From Argonema antarcticum A004/B2 (GTDB taxonomy: Bacteria > Cyanobacteriota > Cyanobacteriia > Cyanobacteriales > Aerosakkonemataceae), in the NCBI RefSeq assembly GCF_023333585.1, contig NZ_JAIQZN010000046.1, positions 1 to 53,897 of the forward strand: a stretch of DNA of 53,897 bases, read 5' to 3'. How positions within the stretch are numbered: position 1 is the stretch's first letter; each line of letters begins with the position of its first letter. A program made the translations under genes and the position numbers. Under the pieces are notes generated by a model that had not been told where the DNA came from, searched no databases, and was given only the letters and a program-made list of their open reading frames with translations. Shown piece by piece: positions 24,539-34,777 of the stretch.

Positions 24539-27500
24539 CTAAATATCTGCATATTGTTTTTGACCAACAATTGCACCAGAAATCCACTGATTTGTACCAG
24601 CTATCCGATACCATTGATTACTTATTGTTCCTAACTCTGCCGTATAATCTACCCATTCTCCTGTCGTCCATTTGTCAAAAGTTACGGTTTTGGATGTTCC
24701 ATCATACGGAATCGTGCCAACTAGAGAATAACTGGTGCCAGGGCCAGAGCGAATATTCGTAGTAGTAGTTGCTAGCAATCTTCCAGTAAAGGGTACGACT
24801 TCCCAAGATAAATCTAAGCCAGCATCTCCACGTTCTTCATAGTAGTGGAAGTGCATATCATACATACCATCTCGGCTGACTTCAAAATCAACATTTTTAG
24901 GCCCAAAAGCTTCCTGCCATTGATCTTTAGGATCTTTAGGATCTTTAGGTGTGATGTAAACCCATTCGTTAGTATTTGCAAGTTTAGCAAGTAACTGGAA
25001 TCCGTCATCAGCACGTACTTTCGCCCGATATTTAACGCCAGCTTCCAGATTGGTTTGGGTATAGCTACGGATGGCATAGTTATTGTCAGGCAAACGTTCA
25101 TCGTTATTTAGAGACTGAAAATCAGGGAAACTAAATTCGATACCTTTTTTGCCATCACTGCGGCGGATATTTGGGCCTTGATCGACTACACCAATAATAT
25201 TGCTTTGGTTGGTGTAGAAATCTCCTGGAGGAAAGTTTCCTAACTTTCTATCCCACCAGAAAACAGTCGATCGCCACCGTTGAGATTCATTAACTGAATC
25301 TTGGAAAACTTTAGCTTCTTCTATGTTGATATCAACGGTAGAATCGCTAGTTTTTTCGTAGTATTGGACGTAAAAATCATATTCTCCAGATTCAGGAACT
25401 TTGAAAAAGATAGTTTTGGCAGGTGCAGCAGTACCTCGATCGCGCCAATCAGCCCCATCACCAGCTAATACCACGCTATCGCCAGTCCATTGACCAGTTT
25501 GGACATTTTTAAGTCTGAACCAAGTACCATCATCAGAATCAGTGGTAATCTTGTAAAGTTTGCCAGCTTCAAAATTATTGCGAGTCCAAGCTTCCATTGC
25601 AAAATTATCGGTTTGAACGCCGCTTGTAGGACTTCCACTACCCCAATTTCGATATAGACGCAAGCCACTATCGGCGCGTCCTTGATGTTGGTCGCCAAGG
25701 TCGAGAACGGCTGCTGGATTGCTGAAATCGTAGGTGTTGCGATCGGCTATATTTGCAGAAGTGCGATTGATAAACCTTGCATTCCACTGATTTGTAGGTA
25801 TTTGAACCGGAATTTCTACAATACCTTGACGAATCCGATTTTGTTGACTCGGCATATCATTCCATAATCCACTTCCAAGAAATTCACTAAAATCTTCACC
25901 TTCAAGTGTATGGAGACTGTTACTTGGTTCCAGAGGATACCAATTAATATAGTTAATTGGTTCTCCACTCACCCACTTATAATTACCTTCAGTTGCATTG
26001 TAAATGGGGCTATCTGTTAAACCCATCCACTTAGAAACTCCGCCAAAGGTGTTAACTAACCAAGCATTCTCCGCTGTATCATTACTTGCGACTAGGTTGC
26101 CACCTGCTGCTTTTGCCTGTTCTTGTGCGCCTAACCAAGTATCAGCTGTAGTTAGGAAATATTGATGCCCAGTTGCAGGATTACTATAGATGATAGGGTT
26201 GATAGGTGAAGTATTGCTATTAGCGATCGTCACTGTTGCTGTTTCAGATGGAGCAACATTGTAAGCAGCATTCGCCAAAAGTTTTACCGCAACAGTTTCA
26301 TCCCCCTCTACCTCGTTGTCAAAAATTGGAATAATCGGAATTGATGCAACTGATGCGCCAGCAGAAATAGTAATATTACCCGTCAAATTCTTGTAGTCCG
26401 TGCCATTAATTGCATTACCGAAAACTGAATAATTTACTGTTAGCGGATCTGTTGTATTGCCGATGCGAGTAACAATGAGTTGCCCTGCATTACCATCTTC
26501 TCCAGCTTTGGCATCGGTAGCTCGAATTGTAACTATAGGTTTAGTGAGAGTTGCAGGGTCAATTTCGATAATACCGTAGGTAAGGAAATAGTCATGTTTT
26601 AGATCGTTCCATGTTCCACCAACTCCTTGATTGATATGAACAAAGTCTTCTCCTTCAGGAGTAAAATTAATATTATCAGGATTTGCTCCATCCCAATTAG
26701 TATAAGTTACAATTTCTTCACTTACCCATTTGAAATTACCTTCAGTTGTTCCATATATAGAACTATCTGTCAATCCAATCCAAAAAGGTCTTTTACCAAA
26801 GGTATTAACTAACCAATTATTTTCAGCAGCATCGTTGATTGTAACGAGGTTTCCGCCTAATGTCTTCGCCTGTTCTTGAGCGCCTAACCAAGTATCAGGC
26901 TGACTCACAATATATAAATGACCATTAGCAGGATTGGTATAAACAAAGGGGTCATATTGAGAAATATCAGTTCTGTTTTCAATAGTTACCGTTCCGCTCT
27001 TACCAGTACCTAAATTATAGTCAGCATTATCAATTAAACCGATCTCTACTGTCTCATTTCCTTCCACCTCGGCATCAGCAAGCGGAATAATTGGAATTGT
27101 TGCCATTGTTGCACCAACCGGAATCTTTACGCTACCAGTAAGAGTTTTGTAATCTATGCTATTAATAGCATTCCCGGTAATAGAATAATTCACAGTTAAT
27201 GGTTTGTCTGTTTTGCCTGTGCGAGTGACAACAAATTGTCCGGCATTGCCATCTTCTATGGCAGTGGAATCTTTAGGCGTAATTGTGACAGTAGGTTGAG
27301 TCCCATAAATATTCAACTTCCAACTATTCCATTCCCCCTGAAACTGATTGTCCTTTTCATCAAAAACTTGCAACTTCCATTCCCCTTTGGAAGATTCACC
27401 CCAATGACGCACTGATGTAAAATCCCAATTTTTAATTGTAAAAATACCTTCTTGAGGTTGAAATTGAATGGTATCTCCTGAAATCGGTTGAGCCAAAACA

Positions 27501-30500
27501 GATTGAGTGCCATCAGGAGAAGTGAGGACTACTCTCAAATCAGCCCAGTTTTCATGTTCTACATTCAAGACTACTTCAACTTTTTCAATAGTAATATCTT
27601 CGCTAATGTAAACGCTGGAAGCTTCGAGCAGCCCATTTCCATTAGGAATTTCTTCATTGACGTTTTGAACAGTCCATTCAAAGCCATTGGTGGTTTTTAC
27701 TTCGGTGTCTACAGGTGTCCAACTCGCAGCCATTTCTACTGCTTTATCTACATCTATTACTCCAAAACCATACTTGTGATTAAACCAGTATCCAGCTTGA
27801 TTTTGCGTCCAACCGTTGCCTGCTTGAATCTTACCTGAAGCATCGCGAACTACATCAGTAGGTTGAGCGGTTTTGACCAAAATATGCTGTACATCGCGAG
27901 AGGTTAAATTAGGATTGGCTTCTAACATTAAAGCGATCGCACCCGATACTAAAGGTGCAGCGGCTGAAGTCCCGGTAAAATCGTTCGTGTGTCCGTACCC
28001 TTTGGTGGTGATTGAGGTTGTATAAACGCCAGTACCAACCGATCCGTCATGCGGTTTAATGTGTCCCAAAGGGGCTGAAACTAAAATTGAAGCTCCAGGG
28101 GTACTGTAGGGTGCGTGAACGCCAGTGTTGTCGAGCGCAGCAACTGCGATCGCATGACGAGAATTAGCAAAAGAATTGTAGTTGACATTTCCACCCCACA
28201 TTCCTTCATTTCCAGCCGCAAAAATATAGCTATTTCCCAATCCGCCTCGACCAATTATTTTCCCCAATCCCATCGCACCTAAAACGAGAGGTTGTCGGCG
28301 CATATATCTGGGAGCCCAACTATTATTGAAAATGTCGATACCCTGATTGCGATTCCAATTAAACAATGCGTTGGCAATTAATTGACCGTCGGATTTATAA
28401 GTGCCAGTAAATGGATCGATATTACCCAGCAACCGCAGTCCGGCTAATTGAGCTTCGGGAGCCACACCGACAATTCCGCTAGCATTTTCACTGGCAACTG
28501 CCACCCCCGCTACTGCCGTTCCGTGAGGATTCAGAGTTTGTAATTGAAGCGACCAACTGTTGAAAATTTCTTTGCTAAGTCGCTCCATCTGCTCGAATTC
28601 GTAAATATCAGAATCTGGATTCTCGATTACTAACTTCCAATCCCCTCCTGCATAAGAACCAGTCAATTTGTCTCTGTTGAATGCCACCGTTCCATCTTCT
28701 TGGATTTTCAGTTCAACTTTTTGTTCAAATAGCAAATCCTCTTTTCCAGGCCACCAAGAGGGAGACTTACTGTTAAACCAACTTCCGGGATCGAAAGCAG
28801 ATTCTTTAGGACTGTACAAAAATATTTTTAAGTCAGTGAGACTAGGTAGATCGGGAGACAAGAATTCCTTCAGGTTAAAGCTAACATTTACATCCGTTAC
28901 CATCCCTGTTAAATTAACAGGCTGTTTAAATGTAATATCTATAGTGTCAACCAACGGCTCTGAAACTTCTCCGCCATTTGTAACACCTTGATTCGTTTGG
29001 GTAAAAGTCTTATTCGAGCTTGGTGACGGATCGGCATCCCCATCGCTAAAATCCCAACTGAGCAAGGGATTGTAACGAGCTTGTAATTCTTTGTGTCGGT
29101 ATTCTATCCCGTCATCAACAACAGCAATGGTTGTGTTCCTTCCCCGCACTGAATTCCAAGCATCAGGAACTTTTGTCTGTGGCAAATTCCACTGTTTGGA
29201 AAAGAGAGGATCTAGGGGTTGATACAGCAATTTTAATTCGACTGGAACTTGCGGATAAGCTAATTCTACTCCGTTGGTTTCCCCTAATTTTGTGAACGCA
29301 TCTCTCCATTCGCTTCCTTCGGGGAATTTCCAAATATAAGTGTTGGGAATATGTCCGGTAGCTCCCAAGTCTTCCGCTCCCGCACTCGCCGCTAATTCAG
29401 CAGAAGAATTACCTGGAGTTAGCCAAACTACCCATTCTCGCGTTGCAGCTAATTCCTCTGGCGTATAATTTCCCAAATCCGCTGCTTCTGCTATGGCTAA
29501 CCGCACGTCATCCGATAATCCATCTTCTCCCGGATCGCTAATTAAGGCAAAATTTTCGTAAGCTTCGTTACTCAAATTTCCCTCTTTATCTTTAGCAATT
29601 CCCCACAATTGATATTGACCTGGTGCTAATCCAGTCAAATCGTAATTATAATCAAATCTCGCCCGACCTTTACTATCAGTTGTAAATTGCGTAACGTCGG
29701 GAATATCGAAGAATATACCGTCAGAACGTTTCAACTGAAAATCTATTTTTTCTAAGTCGTTTATTCCGTCAGCATCGAAAACTCTAGCACCGCTGAAACT
29801 AATTGTCTCTTGATTAGTATAGAGAGGCAAAATACTAAATCGCAGATCTTCAGGTGCTTGATTCAGCAGAGGAATGACCTTAAACTCAGCAGTGTCTTCA
29901 TCTGTTGCGCCGAAGTCATCGTATGCTTTGGCTTCAATTCGATAATTTCCAATCTCTAACCGAGCGAAAGAAATATTAAAAGTTCCCCAGTTGTCTGCAA
30001 GCATACCATCATCCACGAGTCCGACAGTATAATTGCCCAATTTAACGTTATCTTTGTACAAGTCTAAACTTATTTTGTCCAGGTCAATCTCACCATTTTC
30101 ATCGTATACTTTGGCATTCGTAAAAGTGACTGTTTGATCGACTGTATAAGATGGCAATAAATTCAATTGCAATTGTTTCGGTGGTAAATTGGTTATTGGT
30201 GGTGGTGTGGTGGGTTGACCGACGACGGAAAAGATTCGGCTCGTTTCATCTTTTGCGCCGAATTTATCATAAGCGATCGCCTCTAACCGATAATTCCCTT
30301 CTAGTAAATTACTCCAAGAATAATTAAAAGTTCTCCAACCGTCTCCACCTTTACTATCATCCACAATATTGACAGTAATTTCCTGTGGAACGTTATCGTT
30401 ATCTTTGTACAAATTTAACTTCACATTTTTCAGGTCACTCTCGCCATTTTGATCGTAAACTTTAGCATCGTTAATGCTGACTGTTTGACCCATCGTGTAA

Positions 30501-32164
30501 GATGGTAATAAGTTAAATTGCAATTGTTCTGGCGGTGAGTTTGGTGCTGGCTCGACAGTTTTACTTTGAACGGTAATGTTATGAATCACCACATTACTAA
30601 GGTCATAAGCTTTGTCATAAGCTACGCCTTTGATTTGGTAATTTCCCGCATCGGTAACTGTTAAATCTTTGCTGAAATTAGCCAAGTTATTATCTCCACC
30701 GCCAGCGGTGAAACTGGTGACATCATCTGTGATATCTTGCCAATCATTATTATCTTTTTTCAAAAACAGATTTACTTTAGCTAAGTCATCAATTCCATCG
30801 CCATCGTAAACTTGACCACCCGTAATACTTATTGTTTCGCCAACATTGTAAGTATCTTTTAAAAGGCTAAATTGCAAGTCTTTGGGAGCGGCATTAATCC
30901 GAAAATCCCGAACTATTTCTTCACTTTGATGCTCGAATTTATCAAATGCGATCGCCTTAATTTGATAAGCACCAGCCAGCAAATTATCTATGGAGTAATT
31001 AAAGCTAGCCAAATTCTCATTAAAGGTAAAAGTTTCGGCATCTTTTATATCAAACCATTCAACTTCATTCTGCTTTTTCACCCAGAAATCTATTTTCATT
31101 AGATCTCCGTTTTCGTCGTAAACTGTAGCATCGGTAAGGTTGACTATTTCACCTGCTTTATAAAGGGATTTTGTCGTGAATTGCAAAGACTTAGGGGCTG
31201 TGTTAATGTAATCCCGTAATTCGTCGCCAATTTTTTCCGATCGCCAATCCTTACCTGGGTCAATTACCTCATCCAAATTAACTGCTTTTCCCGTCGCACC
31301 AGTTACCCGAAAAACTAAATCGTTATAATCTTTATCTGACCCAGCATCAACCCTCTTATCCTCCATCACGAAAGTTTTGCCATCACCAATTACATCGGCA
31401 ATTTGACCGACATGGAACGCCTCATTCGGGTTAGCAGTTACCAAAGAAAATAACGGACGTTTTGCTCCACCAATATTGGGATTATTAAATACTTCTTGTA
31501 CTTTTCCATTAGGAACAAGCATGAAACCAAATTTATCCCCAGGTTTCATCGCAAATGTCTTAATATTTTTATATTCACCACTGTTTTGGTTATCGCCCCA
31601 AGGAAAAGTGGGGCTGAACTTGGCTCCTTCCGTAGAATCTGTTATTGCGACATAACCTTCTGTCGAGTTACTTAATACCCGCCGAGAAGTTTCTTTGATA
31701 AATGCTGACGAACCGGGTGCAAATCCCTCTATTCCCGTCAAACTGAAAATCCCCAATTCACCTTGGTATCCGCCACCGTCAATTAAATAATCAACCCCCA
31801 CTTGTCCGGTTTGTCCTACGGTAAAAAATCCCGATTCTACATCCAAGCGGGTGAGGGGGTCAACGTTCAGGGTATAGTTGGTATCGCCACCCGCTTGCGA
31901 AAGCTCAAAAGAATACCCGCCTACTGCCAAATCCGACAGGTTAATCGCTTCTAAATTGGCGGGGTTAACTGAGCCACCGCGCAGCGTCGTTCCCTCACCG
32001 TTTTTGAGTTGCCAATCTACATTCGTGCTGATGCCAGTGAGCGATAACTTTAAACTGTTACTATCGCCGATTGTAAAGTTATACCTGTCAGATGGATAGG
32101 CAACGCTAAGAGTATCTGTTGTGTTGTAAGAGGTATTCAGTAAACCGAGATCGAAAGTGGACAT
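24539..32164 (-). CDS. Giant multidomain S8 (kexin-like) protease
   Basis: The product has 2541 residues. In order: a PPC-like domain (about 1-100), DUF4114 (about 200-290), five Ig-like repeats with a VYDxNG motif (about 325-880), a pro-region, and an S8 catalytic domain with Asp1017 (VVDDG), His1214 (NPHGTAVAG) and Ser1400 (GTSAAAPLVSG). Then come a P domain (about 1465-1610), Calx-beta and C-type lectin pairs (about 1612-2100), two PA14-like domains (about 2110-2430) and an SH3b domain (about 2450-2530). Asp and His are 197 residues apart because a P-domain-like module is inserted between them. There is no Sec signal; DUF4114/Calx-beta proteins often use type I secretion. GGAGG lies 7 nt before the ATG. 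It is likely a secreted, carbohydrate-binding protease. Confidence 0.9.
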   Translation of the reverse strand: MSTFDLGLLNTSYNTTDTLSVAYPSDRYNFTIGDSNSLKLSLTGISTNVDWQLKNGEGTTLRGGSVNPANLEAINLSDLAVGGYSFELSQAGGDTNYTLNVDPLTRLDVESGFFTVGQTGQVGVDYLIDGGGYQGELGIFSLTGIEGFAPGSSAFIKETSRRVLSNSTEGYVAITDSTEGAKFSPTFPWGDNQNSGEYKNIKTFAMKPGDKFGFMLVPNGKVQEVFNNPNIGGAKRPLFSLVTANPNEAFHVGQIADVIGDGKTFVMEDKRVDAGSDKDYNDLVFRVTGATGKAVNLDEVIDPGKDWRSEKIGDELRDYINTAPKSLQFTTKSLYKAGEIVNLTDATVYDENGDLMKIDFWVKKQNEVEWFDIKDAETFTFNENLASFNYSIDNLLAGAYQIKAIAFDKFEHQSEEIVRDFRINAAPKDLQFSLLKDTYNVGETISITGGQVYDGDGIDDLAKVNLFLKKDNNDWQDITDDVTSFTAGGGDNNLANFSKDLTVTDAGNYQIKGVAYDKAYDLSNVVIHNITVQSKTVEPAPNSPPEQLQFNLLPSYTMGQTVSINDAKVYDQNGESDLKNVKLNLYKDNDNVPQEITVNIVDDSKGGDGWRTFNYSWSNLLEGNYRLEAIAYDKFGAKDETSRIFSVVGQPTTPPPITNLPPKQLQLNLLPSYTVDQTVTFTNAKVYDENGEIDLDKISLDLYKDNVKLGNYTVGLVDDGMLADNWGTFNISFARLEIGNYRIEAKAYDDFGATDEDTAEFKVIPLLNQAPEDLRFSILPLYTNQETISFSGARVFDADGINDLEKIDFQLKRSDGIFFDIPDVTQFTTDSKGRARFDYNYDLTGLAPGQYQLWGIAKDKEGNLSNEAYENFALISDPGEDGLSDDVRLAIAEAADLGNYTPEELAATREWVVWLTPGNSSAELAASAGAEDLGATGHIPNTYIWKFPEGSEWRDAFTKLGETNGVELAYPQVPVELKLLYQPLDPLFSKQWNLPQTKVPDAWNSVRGRNTTIAVVDDGIEYRHKELQARYNPLLSWDFSDGDADPSPSSNKTFTQTNQGVTNGGEVSEPLVDTIDITFKQPVNLTGMVTDVNVSFNLKEFLSPDLPSLTDLKIFLYSPKESAFDPGSWFNSKSPSWWPGKEDLLFEQKVELKIQEDGTVAFNRDKLTGSYAGGDWKLVIENPDSDIYEFEQMERLSKEIFNSWSLQLQTLNPHGTAVAGVAVASENASGIVGVAPEAQLAGLRLLGNIDPFTGTYKSDGQLIANALFNWNRNQGIDIFNNSWAPRYMRRQPLVLGAMGLGKIIGRGGLGNSYIFAAGNEGMWGGNVNYNSFANSRHAIAVAALDNTGVHAPYSTPGASILVSAPLGHIKPHDGSVGTGVYTTSITTKGYGHTNDFTGTSAAAPLVSGAIALMLEANPNLTSRDVQHILVKTAQPTDVVRDASGKIQAGNGWTQNQAGYWFNHKYGFGVIDVDKAVEMAASWTPVDTEVKTTNGFEWTVQNVNEEIPNGNGLLEASSVYISEDITIEKVEVVLNVEHENWADLRVVLTSPDGTQSVLAQPISGDTIQFQPQEGIFTIKNWDFTSVRHWGESSKGEWKLQVFDEKDNQFQGEWNSWKLNIYGTQPTVTITPKDSTAIEDGNAGQFVVTRTGKTDKPLTVNYSITGNAINSIDYKTLTGSVKIPVGATMATIPIIPLADAEVEGNETVEIGLIDNADYNLGTGKSGTVTIENRTDISQYDPFVYTNPANGHLYIVSQPDTWLGAQEQAKTLGGNLVTINDAAENNWLVNTFGKRPFWIGLTDSSIYGTTEGNFKWVSEEIVTYTNWDGANPDNINFTPEGEDFVHINQGVGGTWNDLKHDYFLTYGIIEIDPATLTKPIVTIRATDAKAGEDGNAGQLIVTRIGNTTDPLTVNYSVFGNAINGTDYKNLTGNITISAGASVASIPIIPIFDNEVEGDETVAVKLLANAAYNVAPSETATVTIANSNTSPINPIIYSNPATGHQYFLTTADTWLGAQEQAKAAGGNLVASNDTAENAWLVNTFGGVSKWMGLTDSPIYNATEGNYKWVSGEPINYINWYPLEPSNSLHTLEGEDFSEFLGSGLWNDMPSQQNRIRQGIVEIPVQIPTNQWNARFINRTSANIADRNTYDFSNPAAVLDLGDQHQGRADSGLRLYRNWGSGSPTSGVQTDNFAMEAWTRNNFEAGKLYKITTDSDDGTWFRLKNVQTGQWTGDSVVLAGDGADWRDRGTAAPAKTIFFKVPESGEYDFYVQYYEKTSDSTVDINIEEAKVFQDSVNESQRWRSTVFWWDRKLGNFPPGDFYTNQSNIIGVVDQGPNIRRSDGKKGIEFSFPDFQSLNNDERLPDNNYAIRSYTQTNLEAGVKYRAKVRADDGFQLLAKLANTNEWVYITPKDPKDPKDQWQEAFGPKNVDFEVSRDGMYDMHFHYYEERGDAGLDLSWEVVPFTGRLLATTTTNIRSGPGTSYSLVGTIPYDGTSKTVTFDKWTTGEWVDYTAELGTISNQWYRIAGTNQWISGAIVGQKQYADI

Positions 32165-32832
32165 TTGCTGCCTCCAAAAGGTTGTTCAACCGATTTTGTT
32201 TTAGTCAGATGTGCGACACTCATGGGAGTCTCTTCATACCAAATCCGGGTTATAACGAACCGCAGAGGCGCAGAGGGCGCAGAGAACAGGAAGAAGATAA
32301 AGGGGGTAGTCAACCCGGATTTGGTATCAGCTGCCGTTTCTGCCGTCAGGGCATTTACACACTGATACTATTAGGACATCCTGACTATATATATGCGCTA
32401 GGGTCTTCTGATTTTGCTCCAACTTTGCGAGCTAGATAAGCAACAACCCCACACAACAAGGTTTTTAAGCTATTGAACCAGTTTATAGATGCCCTTAACC
32501 CTGACAGTGAAATGCCAATCAGAGACTCGCTATCGTCTTCTTATACCTAGATTTAAGTAATAGGCACAAAAAGATTATCTTAATATAGGAAACGATACAG
32601 CCGTGAATATACGTAGTTACTACTAGCTTCAAATAATCTTTAAAAAAACCGCCTTTAATATAAAGTTATGATGAAGTGTCCAGCCCCTACGGATCTTTCT
32701 AAAGCGCCGGTCAAGTAATAAGCTGTTCCGCATCTAAATTGTATTTTTTGGGCGGGCGGGACGCCTTGCCCCTTGCCCCTTGCCCACAATAATTTCATCA
32801 AACTTGACTTAAAAATTTAAATGCGCCTCAGC
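32165..32832. other. Non-coding stretch upstream of the giant protease
   Basis: The short ORFs here (such as 32119-32439) have low-complexity translations (GAEGAENRKK-type) derived from a repeated GCAGAGGGCGCAGAG sequence. A G/C-rich GGGCGGGCGGGACGCC block and CCCTTGCCCCTTGCCC heptamers occur near 32750-32787. The promoter of the protease gene is presumably between 32165 and 32450. I see no RNA gene. Confidence 0.5.
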
Positions 32833-32992
32833 TTATCATGTTCTTACGCATCGATTGCCTAAAAAAATCGCTTTCTTATCTGCGTTTATCTGCGTTTATC
32901 TGCCTTCATCTGCGGTAAATATTTAACCTCCGATGACAACAGACAATTTCCCGTATCACTCTTACACTACCGATGCAACCGGACACGATATA
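32833..32992 (+). repeat. MITE-like element, copy 2
   Basis: The right end (32970-32991, CCGATGCAACCGGACACGAT plus AT) matches the terminal repeat of the copy at 34834-34992; the left end is diverged (TTATCATG...GCATCG). The interior is close to that copy: GCCTAAAAAAATCGCTTTCT, three TCTGCGTT/TATC units, and CAGACAATTTCCCGTATCAC. No ORF of its own is present. Confidence 0.85.
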
Positions 32993-33082
32993 ATGCCAGA
33001 AACCGGGTTTCTTACCACCCACAAAGAATACTTGACCAGCGCTCTAGAGTGGGTATTTTGTCTAAACTATAAAATACTACTA

Positions 33083-33904
33083 TTAATTGCCATTTCCACG
33101 CAAAAAATAATTTATTTGCCACTCTCCATTAGAGCGAATAAAACTGACTCGATAATCTCTTGGTTCATGGTAAACAAAGCGGTTTTGAACCCATCCTTTT
33201 TTCCCATTTTTCAGCAGAACAGGCGTCCAACCATTAGGAGAATTGACCTCTTCTTGCAAACGCTGTGGCAGTTTATTGAAAGTTTCGGCATCGAACTTTA
33301 CGAGTTCTTTAGAAAGCACGGTCACTATAGAAGCACCAGTGCCGGGTTCAGAACGAACATTAACACTTTCTCCTAAAATTCCCATTTGTTGTTGCCAACC
33401 AAAATCATAAATTGGTTTGCCGAAAGTAATTGGACAAACCCATATATCCGAACCAAGTTCTTGTTCGGGGACTTGTGTATCTGGTTCGATTGTACAGCCT
33501 GTGCTAATTGCTTTTTCCATGTATTGCCAGAAAAGAGATTGGGTGTCGTCGATATTATAAGCATTCAGATTAATTGAGCCGTCAAAGCTAAGTTTAGTTC
33601 TGGTAGTGACAATGTTGCGAATAAAATTAGCATCGCGTCGTTTAGTTGCATCCAAAAGACGTAATCGGAATTGGGAAAAGGCATTCGGATTAGGTTGAGA
33701 AGATGAATTTTGGTCTGTGGGGGTATTTAATTCCAAATCGGAAGTAGAATTTGGTGGTAAATAATTAGCAGTCGATTCGGGTAAGGAACTTCGATCATTA
33801 GGTACAGATTCTTTGTGGTTGAGATAAGAAATAGCTGCTAAAGTCGAACCAGTTATTGCACCCAAGGCTATCAATATAATTATAAAAAACTGTTGGGATT
33901 TCAT
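33083..33904 (-). CDS. Membrane-anchored SH3b domain protein
   Basis: The product has 273 residues. An N-terminal hydrophobic segment (FFIIILIALGAITGSTLAA, residues about 6-24) is a signal anchor or signal peptide. A Ser/Thr/Asn-rich linker follows to about residue 75. The C-terminal part has a bacterial SH3 domain (GILGESVNVRSEPGTGASIV, then GWTPVLLKNGKKGWVQNRFV), a fold that often binds cell-wall peptides. The last 25 residues (DYRVSFIRSNGEWQINYFL) form a further beta hairpin. It is a single gene, with no recognised partner. Exact function unknown. Confidence 0.8.
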   Translation of the reverse strand: MKSQQFFIIILIALGAITGSTLAAISYLNHKESVPNDRSSLPESTANYLPPNSTSDLELNTPTDQNSSSQPNPNAFSQFRLRLLDATKRRDANFIRNIVTTRTKLSFDGSINLNAYNIDDTQSLFWQYMEKAISTGCTIEPDTQVPEQELGSDIWVCPITFGKPIYDFGWQQQMGILGESVNVRSEPGTGASIVTVLSKELVKFDAETFNKLPQRLQEEVNSPNGWTPVLLKNGKKGWVQNRFVYHEPRDYRVSFIRSNGEWQINYFLRGNGN

Positions 33905-33936
33905 CGCAGTGCCTCTTTTACTGGACTGGCGCTCTA

Positions 33937-34083
33937 AGAGGATGTTTTAAAAGTTGCTGGCGATACACTAACCCTTTGGAGATCCCCCTAAATCCCCCTT
34001 AAAAAAGGGGACTTTGAGGCTCTTGTACCCCCTTTTTCAAGGGGGGCTAGGGGGGATCGTCTGATACTTCTCAAACATCCTCT
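33937..34083. repeat. MITE-like inverted-repeat element
   Basis: AGAGGATGTTT (33937-33947) and AAACATCCTCT (34073-34083) are perfect 11-bp terminal inverted repeats. A long inner inverted repeat is made of GATCCCCCTAAATCCCCCTT on the left and its diverged complement on the right. The 147-bp element has no ORF and could fold into one large hairpin. It lies between two minus-strand genes. Confidence 0.85.
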
Positions 34084-34167
34084 AATACAACTTATCAAAA
34101 AAGCTGAAAACCCGCTCTCTTTAGGAAAACTGGTTGTTAGGCAGTAAGCTGGGTTGAGGTACAATAT

Positions 34168-34740
34168 CTAGATTGGTTGGTTACCGGGTTTCCATTTGAT
34201 ATTGCAGCCGATGCTGGGTTTTTGGTCTTGGGTAATGGGTTGATCGGCTAAAGTTGTATCTAGGGCTCTTCGCAAATCTTTCCCTGTAACCGCAATTCCG
34301 TTACTTGGGCGACTCTCATCCAACTGACCCCGGTAAACTAATTGCCTGTTAGCATCGAAGAGAAAAAAGTCTGGTGTGCAAGCAGCTGTGTATGCTTTGG
34401 CAGCCTCCTGGCTCTCATCGTAGCAGAAGGGAAAGGTGAAACCCAACTCAACAGCCATTTCCTTGAGCTTTTCGGGTGCATCGTTCGGGTAATTTACGAT
34501 ATCGTTGGCGCTGATAGCAACTATTCCGACGCTTTGTGCTTGGTAATCTTTTCCCAGTTGCGCTAATTCTGCCTGAATATGCTTGACAAATGGACAGTGC
34601 TGGCAGATAAACATTACCAGCAGCGCTTTCTGATCGCCAAAGGTGGCAAGTGATATCATTTCACCAGAAACTGCATCTGGTAGCTGGAAATCGGGTGCTT
34701 TTGTTCCCAATGCCAACATGGTGGAAGCGGTTAACGCCAT
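34168..34740 (-). CDS. Thioredoxin-fold (AhpC/TSA-like) family protein
   Basis: The product has 190 residues. It opens with the AhpC/TSA-type GTKAPDFQLPD motif, followed by the redox motif CQHCP (Cys46 and Cys49, in MFICQHCPFVKH) and the VAISANDIVNYPNDAPEKLK region typical of this peroxiredoxin-like subfamily. A third conserved Cys sits in AACTPDFFLFD. Two cysteines spaced C-x-x-C favour a thiol oxidoreductase rather than a classical one-Cys peroxiredoxin. The first eleven residues are slightly hydrophobic but do not form a full signal peptide. The substrate is unknown. Confidence 0.88.
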   Translation of the reverse strand: MALTASTMLALGTKAPDFQLPDAVSGEMISLATFGDQKALLVMFICQHCPFVKHIQAELAQLGKDYQAQSVGIVAISANDIVNYPNDAPEKLKEMAVELGFTFPFCYDESQEAAKAYTAACTPDFFLFDANRQLVYRGQLDESRPSNGIAVTGKDLRRALDTTLADQPITQDQKPSIGCNIKWKPGNQPI

Positions 34741-34777
34741 TGCAACAACTGCCTTTTGGAGAGGATTTTCTTTTCAC

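Noticed and set aside
32119-32439. 106-codon plus-strand ORF antisense to the protease start
   Set aside because: It overlaps the start of the giant protease gene and is made partly of GCAGAGGG-type repeat sequence.
33937-34083. Candidate terminator for the SH3b or thioredoxin-fold gene
   Set aside because: The stem is far larger than an intrinsic terminator and has MITE-like ends; a repeat element is the better reading.
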